Source of the DNA: Endotrypanum monterogeii
Taxonomy: Eukaryota > Euglenozoa > Kinetoplastea > Trypanosomatida > Trypanosomatidae
Reading direction: 5' to 3'
DNA: 64,000 nucleotides
Assembly: GCA_000333855.2 (NCBI GenBank)
Contig: CM007342.1
Span: 574,935-638,934 of the forward strand
The notes under the pieces were generated by a model. That model had not been told where the DNA came from. It ran no database searches and saw only the letters and a program-made list of their open reading frames with translations. The translations under genes and the position numbers were made by a program. This document shows, in pieces, positions 29,894-40,451 of this stretch (position 1 is the first letter of the stretch; the number at the start of each line of letters is the position of its first letter).

Positions 29894-32132
29894 CATAGTC
29901 ACTGTTCAGGTGAACTATCGACCGAGCAACAACAACAAACAGGTAAGTATGCCCGATGTCTTCTCCCCCCTCCCCCCATCTTCTGCTTTCGTTTCGTTCT
30001 TTGTCTCTTCCTCATCTGCCTCTCTTCTCTTTTCTGTGATTTATATTTTGTCTTTGTGTTTTCCACCCCAACATGTCTGTTCTGCATTATGTGCCATCAC
30101 TGCATGAGGCTGGCATTTTATTCTCTCCGACTGAAGCACGCGCCTTCAACTTTTCTGCTTTTCTCCTCCCGTAAAGATTGGAGTGACATGGGAACTGGAA
30201 ACCGAGCTGGTTCTTGGGGCCGGTTATTTCTCTTTCAATGCCCTTCGTTGAGCGGCTTCCTTTTTTAATTTTTATTCCTTCCCGATCTGATCTGATCTAC
30301 TCGGATGAGTGCTCGATAGGTTAATTTTTTTTTTTGTTGGTTATACTTTTTCTACCTCGTTGGCATACAGACCTCTGCTTATGACCTGCTGCATATGTGT
30401 GTAAGGTTCATTGTGTATTTCGTGAGAATGCTGCGTGTCGTCGTCTATCGCCTACCCTTCGTTCCCTTTTTTCCTCCGCAGACCATAGTCGTCATGTCTT
30501 TTTCATGAGAGGGTGTTCCGCTGAGGGAGAAGGAAATCACGGCGGGTAAGAGCCCACCGAGTGTGCACGTCAGGGTGTATTGATTGCCATGGACAAAGTG
30601 TGCACAGGGGTGGTGGTGGGAAGCAACAACCTCAACCACAATCAGGAGAGATCGATGTTTGCACGTCCATCACTCTACGCACGTTTTCAGTGCCCCCCCC
30701 CTCTCCTACTCACTTGAAGAAAAGAGGGCATTGCCTCCCCCTCATTTTTCTCCCTGTACTCAACATCCAGCACGCACTCGCACGAGCTCGCATTTGAACA
30801 TGTATGCACCCTTTTCTAGTCAGCTTACAGGAATATGTGCTCATTGGAAGGCGCGAGCTTCTGCGTAAGTGAATTTGTATGTCTATGTCTATGTGCATAT
30901 CTATGTCCCTCTTCTTACCAATATATATCTCTATATTAGTTGGGCATTTTTTTCTGCTTGATTTTCGCTGCCCCGATGACGGTGTGGCTGGAGAGGAGGA
31001 TCCGGCGCCTCTCTTGAACATCCGCGTACCAGGGTTCTGTGATCCTCTCTATAATAAATCCAGCCCCTTCCCCCTTCCCCCCTCCCCCCCCCCAAAAAAA
31101 AAAAAAACGATGACGACAATAGAATCCAGATGGCTCGTCCTCTATCGTTATACACAACAGTGAGCGGGATCCAGCAATCGAGTTTCGCCCTCTGAGGGGG
31201 GGTGCCCAGCTCTCCACACTCTTTTTCTGTCGTTTCCACTGCCGGGTCCGCGTTATTTCCATCTCTTTTTTTCTCCTCCTTGCGCACACAAATTGAGTCC
31301 TCATTGGAATTAGGAGTTATCTGCTAGAGGGGGGGGGCTCATGCCGGACGTTACGGGGGGGGAGGGAGGGGGTCCTGTGGCCGTGAGGATCTACAGTTCA
31401 GGTCGGTCGATGAATATAGTTGGGATCGACGAAGCGGGTCGTCGGCAGTCGTTTATACCAGGGATACTCTTTTCTGCCTCTCGCCTGCTTTCTCTTACGT
31501 TCTCTTTCCCCATACTTCTTTACCGTCCTGCTTTGTCTTCGCCATCACTTCTCATGTCTGCCTCCTCTTTCTTTTCTTGCTGCCGTCTTGATGACAACCG
31601 CGTGCAGTGGGCACGGAATCCCTCCCCTACCCACACAAGCCAGCGCATAGTTGTGCTCTTCTAAGGCTCTTTTTCAGTATCATGTGATAAGAAAAAGGAG
31701 CATCAGAGACATCAGTGGGTTGCATTGCGAAAAAAAAAAACCAGATTATTCTCAGCATCACATCTTCCAGGATCCTTCTCGCTTTCCTTTACGTTCCTTC
31801 CTTTTGGGGCTGACAGACGCGGCCCCCGTTTTTTTCCCCTTTTCTTCTGCCTGCATGTGCGTGTCTTGAATCGTTGATACTTTGCTCGTCTTATCCGTCT
31901 TCCTCAATAAAGGGTTCAGTTTCTCTGCAGCCGGAGGAGTCTCTTTGCAGGCGCAGCCACGGGAGATCTGCGCCTTGCATCCCCCATTGCTCATCTTATC
32001 TCTTCTTTTGAAACCGCAGCCGCATACTGCTGAGTGGAAGGAAAAAAAAAGGCCAATAAGGTGAAGACAGAACATCAAACAGAAAACAAAAAGGGGCACC
32101 GACGACATCTCAAGCCAGGAAAAAAATTGTAT

Positions 32133-32159
32133 CACTTCTCTCTTCCTGGAATCACTCAG
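32133..32159 (+). promoter_or_regulatory. Trans-splice acceptor for the hypothetical gene at 32229
   Basis: Pyrimidine tract (about 32133-32147) followed by AG at 32158-32159. The first ATG downstream is 32229. Confidence 0.5.
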
Positions 32160-32228
32160 GTAGAGGGGAGGGGGGCAGTGTTCGTTGTCAGCAACATCTT
32201 CCGTGGTTGTAAGCGCACTCCTGTGGGC

Positions 32229-33326
32229 ATGGCCAGCTACGCGCGGGTGTTCTCAGGCCGTGTGTGGGAGCTGCCGGTGCAGGGGACCGCTGGTTTGTTT
32301 TTCCACAAAAAATGTCTGTTGCTGACATTCTCGACCTTGTGGTGCAGCATGCGTCTTGCCTCGAGTCGTGCCTCCCGCAAGCCCGCGTCAACCCCGGCCG
32401 AAAAGCGCAAACAGAAGCAGCCCCACCCGACGTCGGGTCGCTCCAAGAGCAGGGCAGGGACTCAGGCGAACCACCCCAAGGTGGACGACATGGATGATCT
32501 GATCGCGAGGGAAGAACACCGGTTGAGCGAAGATGATGTACGGTTGGCAATGCGAACGCTCATGTCATCGCACTTCAGCCTACTTCAGCACGCCAAAAGA
32601 CCGGAGAGGGTCCAGGCGGCAAAAGAGCGGGAGGCGATCGAGATGAGGCACCAGGGTCGGCAGCGGCGTCTCCTCGAGAAAGACGAGAATTCGTTGCGGC
32701 TGCTTGGGGCGGATGGCATGGCGGTAGGCGATGGCATCCTCCCACTGCTGTCTGCTTCTAAAGGGAACCCGTACGATGCGATCGGTACTCGCAGCGCCAC
32801 ACCATCGGCCGACAACGGTGCGTGGAGAGCGCTGAATCCAGTGGGTCTCTCAGCCTCGCAGGCAGTCGCGTCCGCCGCACTCCCAGGAGAAGACGGTGAT
32901 GATGCCGATGCACTCAGTGAGGGTGAGTACACGTCTTTCCTGGGGCGCTCTGGGGCGGTGTTGGGTGGTCGCAGCATGGAGGAAGGGGATGATATAGATG
33001 CCTGGAAGTCGGCCACGCTGGCCACACTGAGTGTACCTGACCTCTCTGTCTATGACACCGATCATGACTTTCGTATCAACAGTGAGGAAGCGCTGCGAAA
33101 GGCTGAGAGCGACGGATGCAAAGCTTCGTCACCACTCTTAGGCGGCGCTGCGGCAGGGCAGGGAGAGGACCGCAGTGACTCGTCTAGCGCGGGTTCGCTC
33201 TTGACACCTCCAGGTGCTCTTAAAGCGACGGCTGCGGCGATGCAGGTTCAGTTCGAGGAGGATGAGGACTCCGACTACACCGTTTCCATGTTTACCGACG
33301 ACAGAGACGATCCCTTGAGCTTGTGA
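32229..33326 (+). CDS. Hypothetical protein with charged helical centre
   Basis: 365 residues from ATG 32229, or 325 from the in-frame ATG at 32349. I do not recognise the family. From 32349 the N-terminus is very basic (RLASSRASRK, then KRKQKQ), resembling a nuclear or nucleolar signal. Next comes a charged helical stretch (DDLIAREEHRLSEDDVRLAM through to RRLLEKDE) likely to form a helical or coiled-coil domain. The C-terminal half is acidic and disordered, with Asp/Glu/Ser patches and an EEDEDSDYTVSMFTDD tail. The longer start would add a hydrophobic, Cys-containing segment that may be only 5' UTR. A basic head plus acidic tail suits a nucleolar or chromatin protein, but this is inference. 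Confidence 0.65.
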   Translation: MASYARVFSGRVWELPVQGTAGLFFHKKCLLLTFSTLWCSMRLASSRASRKPASTPAEKRKQKQPHPTSGRSKSRAGTQANHPKVDDMDDLIAREEHRLSEDDVRLAMRTLMSSHFSLLQHAKRPERVQAAKEREAIEMRHQGRQRRLLEKDENSLRLLGADGMAVGDGILPLLSASKGNPYDAIGTRSATPSADNGAWRALNPVGLSASQAVASAALPGEDGDDADALSEGEYTSFLGRSGAVLGGRSMEEGDDIDAWKSATLATLSVPDLSVYDTDHDFRINSEEALRKAESDGCKASSPLLGGAAAGQGEDRSDSSSAGSLLTPPGALKATAAAMQVQFEEDEDSDYTVSMFTDDRDDPLSL

Positions 33327-34080
33327 CGGGGTCTTACAGCCGCCATCGTTGCTGGAACAGAGGCTCTCGGCATCGGAGAACACAACAAACCCAGTTGTGG
33401 GAAGGCACCGAATGAGGGGAGGGTGGTACAGATTGCTCCAGAACGACTACGCTGGAACCTTCTCGGTCTTTTTCTCGGTTCTCTCTCTCTGCAACGCAGT
33501 GTGTGTCTGTGTGCGCTGTACAGTTTATATATTTCACTGATTCAGCTCACCGCAGAGTGAATAAATGGGTTTGTATGATCTTTCCGTACTGTTTGAAAAA
33601 CTTTCGGTTTGCTTCCCCCTTCCTTTATTCATTCACACCTGAAAAAAAAAAAGAAAATAATGAAACGTGTGTCTCATAAAAAAATCCCGTATATGCATGT
33701 GGAGGTGAGGTGTGCTTCTCTTTGTGTTTATATGTCTATGCGCGCGCGCGTGTGGGTGTGTGTGCGGGAGAGACTTAGCTTTTCGGAAGTATACAACGTC
33801 ATTTTTCGTGTGTGTTGGTCCTGGGTTCGTTCCTCTTCACCATCGTCTGCACCACTCATGATTTCCAGTCAGGGTCCAGCGTTGTTCCTGTAGCTTGATA
33901 GGAAGATATTGTTACTTTCTCAAATACTTGTGCTCTACGTCCATACGCGCTGCAGTTATACCCCCTCCCCTCCCTTCCCCTCTTCTTTTCTCTGATTGCC
34001 ATTGTGCTCTAGTACAAAGTGGGACGCGCACGAGGCCTACCTGAGTATCACCCACCAGCAAACTCTTTGAAATCGCTGCC
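33327..34080 (+). other. Spacer before RRP45
   Basis: About 0.75 kb with a CG/GT-rich patch near 33738-33765 and a strong pyrimidine tract at its right end. No gene is visible. Confidence 0.6.
33960..34012 (+). promoter_or_regulatory. Trans-splice acceptor for RRP45
   Basis: A C/T tract (about 33960-33993) with AG at 34011-34012. No ATG lies between this AG and 34081, giving a 5' UTR of about 68 nt. Confidence 0.6.
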
Positions 34081-35172
34081 ATGCTGCACCGAACGACGGT
34101 CCCAGTCCCGGCTGACGCGCTCGCCCATCACAACGTGGAGTTCACTCGGACCGCGTGGAAGGCTGGGCTGCGCCCTGATCAGCGCGAAGAAAATCAGCTG
34201 CGGGTAGTGGAGATCGACTTCCCGCTACTTTCCCGTGACGTGGTGCAGGTGAAATGCGGTAGCACTGTTGCCACAGCCACCGTCAGCTGCGACCTTGTGG
34301 AGCCTTCGCCGTACCGGCCAAAGCATGGTTTCTTCGAGGTTCACGCCCGCCAGTTGCTGCATGAGCGGGATCCTCTTGATCAATCAAAGGAAATCAAGCG
34401 CATCAGCATGTATCTGACCCGACTTCTTTCTGGCAGCGTTCTAGAGACAGAGGGCCTCTGCGTTATACCCGGCCGGCGCGTCTGGAGCATCGATGTGGAG
34501 GTGATCATCATGAATAACGATGGTAATGTACAGGACGTTGCTCAGTGGGCTGTGATGGTTGCCCTGCAGCACGCGCGCAGGCCCGAGCTAACCATTCGTG
34601 GTGACGACGTCACTGTGCATCCCCCGCATGAGCGGGATCCCGTGCCGCTGCCTTTGCATCACGTTCCTCTTTCTTTTACGTTTGCTGTCTGCGCCAATCC
34701 AAAAGAGGTGGAGCTGGCGATGCGCACCGCGATGTTGCGTCATACACACGCACCTCGAGTCGGCACTTTTTCTGGCACCAACGCGGACGATGGCGAAGGC
34801 GGGGAAAAGGGACTTGACTGGTCGAGTGACGCACTGCAGGTTGTTGTTGATCCTGCGCTGGAGGAAGCTGCAGCTGCCGCCTGCACAGTGTCGGTTGCTG
34901 TGAATGGTGAGGGTCACGTGTGTTCACTGGAAAAGGCGGATGGCTGTGATGTTTCCATTGTGTACTTGGAGAAGTGTATGCAGACCGCAACACACCTCGC
35001 ACAGGCGCTGTTGAAGCAGATGAAGGAGTCGATGGAGGCTCATCATCTGAAGCGCAAGGAAGCGGTGCGTAGCCAGTTTCTATGGGCTCAACAGCGTCTT
35101 GGCATCCAGGCCGCTGCGAGCTCAGGAAAGGAGGAGGCGCACATTAGCAAGAAGGTGAAAACGGAGGAGTGA
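34081..35172 (+). CDS. RRP45: Exosome subunit RRP45 (RNase PH-like)
   Basis: A 363-residue RNase PH-fold protein matching the RRP45/EXOSC9 subunit of the RNA exosome, which trims and degrades RNA 3' to 5' in nucleus and cytoplasm. Diagnostic segments are GSTVATATVSCDLVEP, the HGFFEVHA segment, ISMYLTRLLSGSVLETEGLCV and VWSIDVEVIIMNNDGNV near the middle, with a second RNase PH half after it. The eukaryotic ring subunits lack catalysis; this one is expected to be structural. The C-terminal tail is helical and charged (KQMKESMEAHHLKRKE) and ends in a KKVKTEE stretch. The annotated ATG is the first one after the splice acceptor. Its neighbours AlaRS and ALPH1 match my recollection of the syntenic block in T. 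brucei. Confidence 0.9.
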   Translation: MLHRTTVPVPADALAHHNVEFTRTAWKAGLRPDQREENQLRVVEIDFPLLSRDVVQVKCGSTVATATVSCDLVEPSPYRPKHGFFEVHARQLLHERDPLDQSKEIKRISMYLTRLLSGSVLETEGLCVIPGRRVWSIDVEVIIMNNDGNVQDVAQWAVMVALQHARRPELTIRGDDVTVHPPHERDPVPLPLHHVPLSFTFAVCANPKEVELAMRTAMLRHTHAPRVGTFSGTNADDGEGGEKGLDWSSDALQVVVDPALEEAAAAACTVSVAVNGEGHVCSLEKADGCDVSIVYLEKCMQTATHLAQALLKQMKESMEAHHLKRKEAVRSQFLWAQQRLGIQAAASSGKEEAHISKKVKTEE

Positions 35173-35710
35173 GGGTGAGTGGCTAAGTGGTGGTGATGGT
35201 CGTGGGGAGAAGAAGGGGTGAGAGATGTTCTGTACACACCTCCTCCCCACCCCCCCTCCCTCTTCTGTGTCTTTTTTCACTGTTCTGTGATACTTTAAGC
35301 GAGTAACAGCAAAGATCTTGGACATGTCAATCTCAATGCAGCTGGTATATTTTCAATCTTCACGCGAATGCAGCACGCATTGTTTCCCGCCAACGCACCA
35401 ATTACATGGTATCTCTCGTGCGCACCCATCACTATCTGGGCGTTGGTGCTGGCTCGAGAACCGTCACATGCTTCGCATGACTGGGTGCGTACGAAAAAAA
35501 AAAGTGCTCCTCTCGATATACACTCGTGTGTGTGTGTGTGGGGGGGGGAGGGTGGGGGAATGATTTTTTTCATCTCAGCTTCAAGGTTCTCTTACTCATG
35601 CAATTCATGTAGCTACTTCAGCTTTTAATGCTGCTCCCCCCTGCTCTCGATTCATTTCTCCTCTCTATTCCTCTCATCGTGAACCGCGGATACGGCCCGA
35701 CATTCGTCCA

Positions 35711-35755
35711 TCTGTCTCCTCCCTTTTTTTTTTGTTTCTTTCACAATTGAAATAG
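35711..35755 (+). promoter_or_regulatory. Trans-splice acceptor for the large protein at 35835
   Basis: Long T/C tract ending near 35743 and AG at 35754-35755. This predicts a 79-nt 5' UTR without an upstream ATG. Confidence 0.6.
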
Positions 35756-35789
35756 TACCACTGTACATATCTTGCCCTTCGTACACACG

Positions 35790-35824
35790 CCCCCCCCCCC
35801 CCACACACACACACACACACACAC
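35790..35824. repeat. C-run followed by CA microsatellite
   Basis: Thirteen C then about eleven CA dinucleotides. It would lie in the mature 5' UTR, ending ten bases before the start codon. Confidence 0.85.
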
Positions 35825-35834
35825 GTCACAAGAA

Positions 35835-38800
35835 ATGCTGGCGGTGCGTAGACTGGTGGAGCCTACCGCGGTCAGCGCAATATGCGTACTGCGGTTGGAG
35901 TCCAATGTAGCGACGCCAACTCCGTGTGGGGGCCGAGGGGTAGTTTTGGCAGCTATCGCAGAGTCAATTCACGTGTTTGACCTCACGCCGACTTCCGTGA
36001 AAGCTGACTCTATTTCTACTGTATCGTTGTCTGCATTGGAGCTTCAATTCTGTCCGAGAGGCCACGTCTTCAACGTTGGTTGTGGTGTCTCTGGACTACT
36101 GGCGCTGGCCAATCAGTGTTTTGTTGTTTGGACGCGGGACCATGAGTGTCTACTGGTGCGTTACCAGGCCAACCTATTTCCCCCGCCCCCTATACATCCA
36201 ATGGTGATAGACTCTCGTCGAGTATACAGAATGGACGGACAACCGTCGCCGCTGCACAACAAGGAGCATCACTGGTACGTAGTGCGGCGGATGCGGCTCT
36301 GGTGCCCCGATACGCGTCATCTTCTTTCTTCGCCAGAGATGGGCGTCAACGAGGAGGTAAGCACATTCTTTATTCGATTCTCTAAGAAGCACGTCTTTCT
36401 TGTCCACGTGGAGTGGCATTCTTCCTGTAAGCCAGGGGCAAAGGTGAGCGACTCAGAACGGAACCTGCGCACTTGCCGCTGGCACACGGGCAACTACATG
36501 CGCGCCTACGCCGGGACTGGCTTCTACTATCCGAGTCAGAGCTGCAGTGTGGCCACCCGCCGTCCATATGAGAGCATGGTCGTCTATGAGGCACGGCTCG
36601 AGAGTCTCTGGTATCAGTACTCACCGTTCAGCAACATACCCGATGAGGACCTCATTGGGCATTATTCCGTGCAGGAGTTGGCAGAACACAAGAGGAAAGG
36701 AGAAACTGTTGCGTCTACGGTGTATAGAGCGAACTCCCCTTTGCACGCAGAGGCCGACTACTGCGGTGTGAGTGATGTGCAGGTGCAACGTGAGGCTCAC
36801 ACTTTCTCGTCGCCCCTGACTCCATCACCACCAATGTACTGCGGTGCCTCCCAGGGAGGGTTCGCAAACGTGCGAATCACCGGGGGGCGTACCTCTGTTC
36901 ATCACACCTCGCCAACCTTTGCCGTCTCCAATCCTGTTTTTCTGAAGGAGAAAAGAAGTTCTTGGAACAAATCTGCCATTGTAGCGATAGCGCCACGGCC
37001 GTTGGGTTCATCATCGGCGTGCCCCCTGATTGTGCTGTTGGGCAGTGCCTCTCAGACGACGGTGTATCAAATGAACCCGCGATCTTCACCGTCGTCGTCA
37101 GAAAGTCTTCTCTTCATCGGGCATGTTATCGACTCGGTGTACCCGTGCCAGGTGCTCTTGTGCTCCCACAACGATGACGTGGCCAACAATGTGTGGGTGG
37201 CGCTCAGTGACGGCACCGTGACGAGGCTTTCAGCCTCAAGGCTGTGCCCGGGCAGGAGAACTGCGGGGCAGAAGAAGATCGTGGGGTGGCCTAGAGTATC
37301 CGTATCTGGACTTCCTTCGTCCTTCTACTGCCGATGCATGTTGCCAGCCGACGACCTCATCGGCGCCTATACGCACCTCAGCAGCCCTGAGCGTGTGGGG
37401 TCTATCTCTCCAGTGTATCCTTGTGCAGAGCGTTATGCCATCTTCACCGATTGGGTTCAGGAAGCTTACCTCGTTGACCTTGTCGAGTCTCGAGTGGTAG
37501 CGGCCATGGCTTCCGACGGACCCATGACCGACATATGCGAGGCTCCTCACGGCTTCGTAGCAAGCTTCGCGAAGAGGGTACTGCGATATCTTCAGCCCGG
37601 TGTGTTGCTGCATGTTTGTGGAACGGCCGCTCTGAATGGAGTGACAGAGGCCCTGTACGTTGCACGGGTGCGGTGCGGCACCGGCAGCGATGGCGTTGCC
37701 CCTGGGGTGTACCTCATGTGCAGCACGAGGTTCACTTCACTGCTGTTCGTTGTCGAGAACGGCGGCGCTCGTCTCTCTGCGACCAGCGGCTGGGTTTACG
37801 TAAAGGACGAGCCCACGCTGGCATTTGGGGCCGGTTTCTCATCGCTCGCACAGTGTACCGCGACACGTTGGTGTGTAGGGCGCATTGTGCATTCTCTTCC
37901 AGAGGTCGTCACACACGCGTCCATCACGGAGTTGCCTAGCCTCGGTCCTGTATGTGTTGGAGCCATGGCCGCAATGGGGAGCGAGAAGTACACAAAACTT
38001 GTAGTCGGGACTGAGAGCGGTGTTGACAGTGTACAGATTGCCGACGTGGCTGCTGGGTTATTGACATGTGTGGCAGTGTCGACAGTCAATGAGGATGTGG
38101 GTATACAAGTGGTGATGGGGCGGTGGGAGGGTGGGGTTACAGTGGCGCAGTTGCAGTGCATGCCCACTGCGTCATGGCAATGCGTGGCGGCCTGCACGGT
38201 TCATTTGGCGTGTGGCACGGGCGCGCCAGTACAGCGCCTGTTGTCACTGCCATGTGCTGGGACGCACGCACGTTGGATGGTAACTCACATCAGCGGAGAG
38301 GTCTCTATAATGACGGTCGCGCCGCTCACAGCATGTACTGGTGAGGCAGCAGCGACAGGAGAATTGCCGGCGCTCGTGTACGCGTGGGTTCCAGTCGATG
38401 ACATGCTGGGCGGTAGTGGCGCTCCACTCAGCCCGACCGTCTTAGTACCGATCCTGCGGGCGGGGGGTGGGGATGATCTGAATGGATTTGATGGGGCGTT
38501 GCTGCAGCCGCGGGATGGCGCCGTGCTTTTTTTCTCTGTACCTCTAGAAGACCCTGCCACGCGAGCTGCATCGCATCCGCGGTGGCAATGGGAAAACGCT
38601 GCGGCGGGTACGGCATGGGGTACACGATTGGAGCACACCGTACGTGCCATCCTTGAGCCGTTCGACGCAGCACAGGTGGAGGCGCCTTCTTGGCGCGAAG
38701 CAGTTCTATTTGAAGACGTCACAGCCAACGGAAGCCTTACGTACGTCCTTCTGGTGGCACACCACGACAAGCTCACGCTGCTGTCCCTTGACCAGCATCT

Positions 38801-40451
38801 CTTCATCTGCAATGACCGGGCTGCTACCGTGATGTCGCTCAGCAGCCGCGCTTACGCATTGGTACCCACGGCGCCAACTCGCTACGTATGTGCTCATCAA
38901 ATCACCCTCCCCCAGACCGAAGCGGCAGCTCGTGAGACGCTGTTGACTGTGGCAAGCTCGCCAGACGGCATAGATGGAGACTTGATGCTCTGCGTGACGG
39001 TGACTGCTGGGGCCGAGGCGACGACACGACTTACAACGGTGCGTGCGGCAACCCTGCAAATCTTGGATACGGTCGTGCGGCGTGGCTACGCTGCACACTG
39101 GATGGCAGCTGTGCCAGTATCGGCGTCTGCTGCATGCGACCAAACATCTCCACTGTTTCTCCTGTGCACCTCTCACGCTTCTGATGGTGTGCAGCTGCAG
39201 GTAGTGACTGGCAGACCACTACACGTCGTTTCTAGCGTGCCAATAGAGATGTCGAGGCTGTCACACACACATAATGCGTTGTTGTCTATTGATGGGTCGG
39301 TGCAACATGTGCCGTCGCGTGCAGGCGAGACCAGCGAGCAGGGGATGTCGGAGGTGTTCGTGGTAGTCGCAGTGGGTTACGATATCCACCTCTTTGTTCT
39401 TAAGGGGCGCTTCTTGTATTTCCAGCACCGTGTAGCGTCCCCAGGATTGGTCAGCACCGCTGCACTGTGCTATCCTGTGGTGACCGTGTGCACACAAGGT
39501 GATGTGAACATCTACCTGCAGGTGTACCCGGCCGATGACAGAGCTGAGTGCCTCCCGTCCCCTAACACCACGGTGGAGGTGGAAACAAGAGCGTTGAGGG
39601 GATACAGCAAGGTGTTGTGGAAGATGCGCGTGGAGGCACGTGAGCCGACTTTGGACGCACTTGTAATTGCGCAGGCATCTCTCTACGACCGGTGTGTACG
39701 GACGGACCTGGAGGGTGACGTGTCAGTCATGTATGCATCCTTCACACATTCCTCGTCAGCGAAGGCGCAATCAGTGTCCCATGTCAAGCGTGAGAATGCC
39801 TACGTCGGCTCCACGGACGGGCCACAATGTTTCCTTTCTAACGCGGTGCGGCTGCAGTCTGTGCCAACGAAAGCACGTTTTCTTCGCCGTGTTGACGCGA
39901 TCCGCCGTCGCACACCCCGCCAGTTGGGCTGCAACGGCCGCTGCATCACGCTGCAATCGCTGAGTTATCACAAAGATGGGTCTGCGCGTCTCCTTTTGCT
40001 GCCGTGTCAGGATGGGAGTCTTTACGGTGCGTGCGAGCTGCCCTTTGGCGTGGCTCATCTGCTCATGCGGCTAGAGCAGATCATCACCGACAGCTACTCG
40101 CTGGATCTATCTGCTTCCATACATCCAAAATTACCCAGACGTCTACAGCACACCTATCACCTCCGTCCCTTTCACATGGTTCACGCGTTGCAGCCGGTGG
40201 CGGGGGCGCAGCAGACACTAAAACAGGCGTGTGTCATGGTGGACGCCGTGAATGAGTACTTCGTCTTACGTGATTTCTGCCTCAACGGATCGATCGTGCA
40301 CGACACCCAAACGACGGAGCCGGTGCATGACGTGGAGGTCATGTGCCGAAAGTTTCTGGCCCTGGATGAAGTTGTGCAGACGTTCCTGGATTCGGAGTTT
40401 GATTCCACGTACACGGTGAACGACTGCGCGGAGGTGTTGAGCCTTTTTTGA
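35835..40451 (+). CDS. Very large protein, possible CPSF-A/DDB1-like beta-propeller
   Basis: 1538 residues, no signal peptide or membrane helix. Most of the length is made of repeating hydrophobic strands separated by Gly/Asp/Ser turns (for example VWVALSDGTVTRLSAS, VSTAALCYPVVTVCTQGDVNIYL), as in multi-propeller scaffold proteins. The C-terminal 300 residues, with a strand run (LLLLPCQDGSLYGACELP) followed by helices and ending in FLDSEFDSTYTVNDC, recall the CPSF-A region of the DDB1/CPSF160/SF3B3 family. That family makes multi-subunit scaffolds in mRNA 3' processing, splicing or ubiquitin ligases. The match is by general pattern only, and a nucleoporin-like or other WD-type scaffold is an alternative. 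The start is the first ATG after the acceptor; the longer open frame has a non-ATG start within the CA repeat. I am sure it is a gene but not of the function. Confidence 0.6.
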   Translation: MLAVRRLVEPTAVSAICVLRLESNVATPTPCGGRGVVLAAIAESIHVFDLTPTSVKADSISTVSLSALELQFCPRGHVFNVGCGVSGLLALANQCFVVWTRDHECLLVRYQANLFPPPPIHPMVIDSRRVYRMDGQPSPLHNKEHHWYVVRRMRLWCPDTRHLLSSPEMGVNEEVSTFFIRFSKKHVFLVHVEWHSSCKPGAKVSDSERNLRTCRWHTGNYMRAYAGTGFYYPSQSCSVATRRPYESMVVYEARLESLWYQYSPFSNIPDEDLIGHYSVQELAEHKRKGETVASTVYRANSPLHAEADYCGVSDVQVQREAHTFSSPLTPSPPMYCGASQGGFANVRITGGRTSVHHTSPTFAVSNPVFLKEKRSSWNKSAIVAIAPRPLGSSSACPLIVLLGSASQTTVYQMNPRSSPSSSESLLFIGHVIDSVYPCQVLLCSHNDDVANNVWVALSDGTVTRLSASRLCPGRRTAGQKKIVGWPRVSVSGLPSSFYCRCMLPADDLIGAYTHLSSPERVGSISPVYPCAERYAIFTDWVQEAYLVDLVESRVVAAMASDGPMTDICEAPHGFVASFAKRVLRYLQPGVLLHVCGTAALNGVTEALYVARVRCGTGSDGVAPGVYLMCSTRFTSLLFVVENGGARLSATSGWVYVKDEPTLAFGAGFSSLAQCTATRWCVGRIVHSLPEVVTHASITELPSLGPVCVGAMAAMGSEKYTKLVVGTESGVDSVQIADVAAGLLTCVAVSTVNEDVGIQVVMGRWEGGVTVAQLQCMPTASWQCVAACTVHLACGTGAPVQRLLSLPCAGTHARWMVTHISGEVSIMTVAPLTACTGEAAATGELPALVYAWVPVDDMLGGSGAPLSPTVLVPILRAGGGDDLNGFDGALLQPRDGAVLFFSVPLEDPATRAASHPRWQWENAAAGTAWGTRLEHTVRAILEPFDAAQVEAPSWREAVLFEDVTANGSLTYVLLVAHHDKLTLLSLDQHLFICNDRAATVMSLSSRAYALVPTAPTRYVCAHQITLPQTEAAARETLLTVASSPDGIDGDLMLCVTVTAGAEATTRLTTVRAATLQILDTVVRRGYAAHWMAAVPVSASAACDQTSPLFLLCTSHASDGVQLQVVTGRPLHVVSSVPIEMSRLSHTHNALLSIDGSVQHVPSRAGETSEQGMSEVFVVVAVGYDIHLFVLKGRFLYFQHRVASPGLVSTAALCYPVVTVCTQGDVNIYLQVYPADDRAECLPSPNTTVEVETRALRGYSKVLWKMRVEAREPTLDALVIAQASLYDRCVRTDLEGDVSVMYASFTHSSSAKAQSVSHVKRENAYVGSTDGPQCFLSNAVRLQSVPTKARFLRRVDAIRRRTPRQLGCNGRCITLQSLSYHKDGSARLLLLPCQDGSLYGACELPFGVAHLLMRLEQIITDSYSLDLSASIHPKLPRRLQHTYHLRPFHMVHALQPVAGAQQTLKQACVMVDAVNEYFVLRDFCLNGSIVHDTQTTEPVHDVEVMCRKFLALDEVVQTFLDSEFDSTYTVNDCAEVLSLF

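Larger units (their letters stand above)
27588..32228 (+). other. Large gene-free spacer (4.6 kb)
   Basis: The longest uninterrupted spacer in this window apart from the one containing the assembly gap. It carries an AC run (27756-27781), purine tracts with G-runs (28249-28291 and about 28830-28870), a TATA-type run near 29075-29101, a TA run (29863-29891) and many T-runs. Open frames such as 29621-30268 and 31341-31664 have no coding character. A splice acceptor for the next gene lies at its right end. Confidence 0.55.
35173..35834 (+). other. Spacer with C-run and CA repeat in the 5' UTR
   Basis: Pyrimidine tract (about 35711-35743) with AG at 35754-35755, then a C13 run and CA repeat (35790-35824) immediately before the ATG at 35835. 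No gene is visible. Confidence 0.6.

Noticed and set aside
29863..30268. Possible retroposon remnant near the TA run
   Set aside because: No poly-A tail with target-site duplication or reverse-transcriptase motif could be found.
31341..31664. 107-codon frame in the large spacer
   Set aside because: Gly-rich start followed by Ser/Leu/Phe-rich spacer translation; no support.
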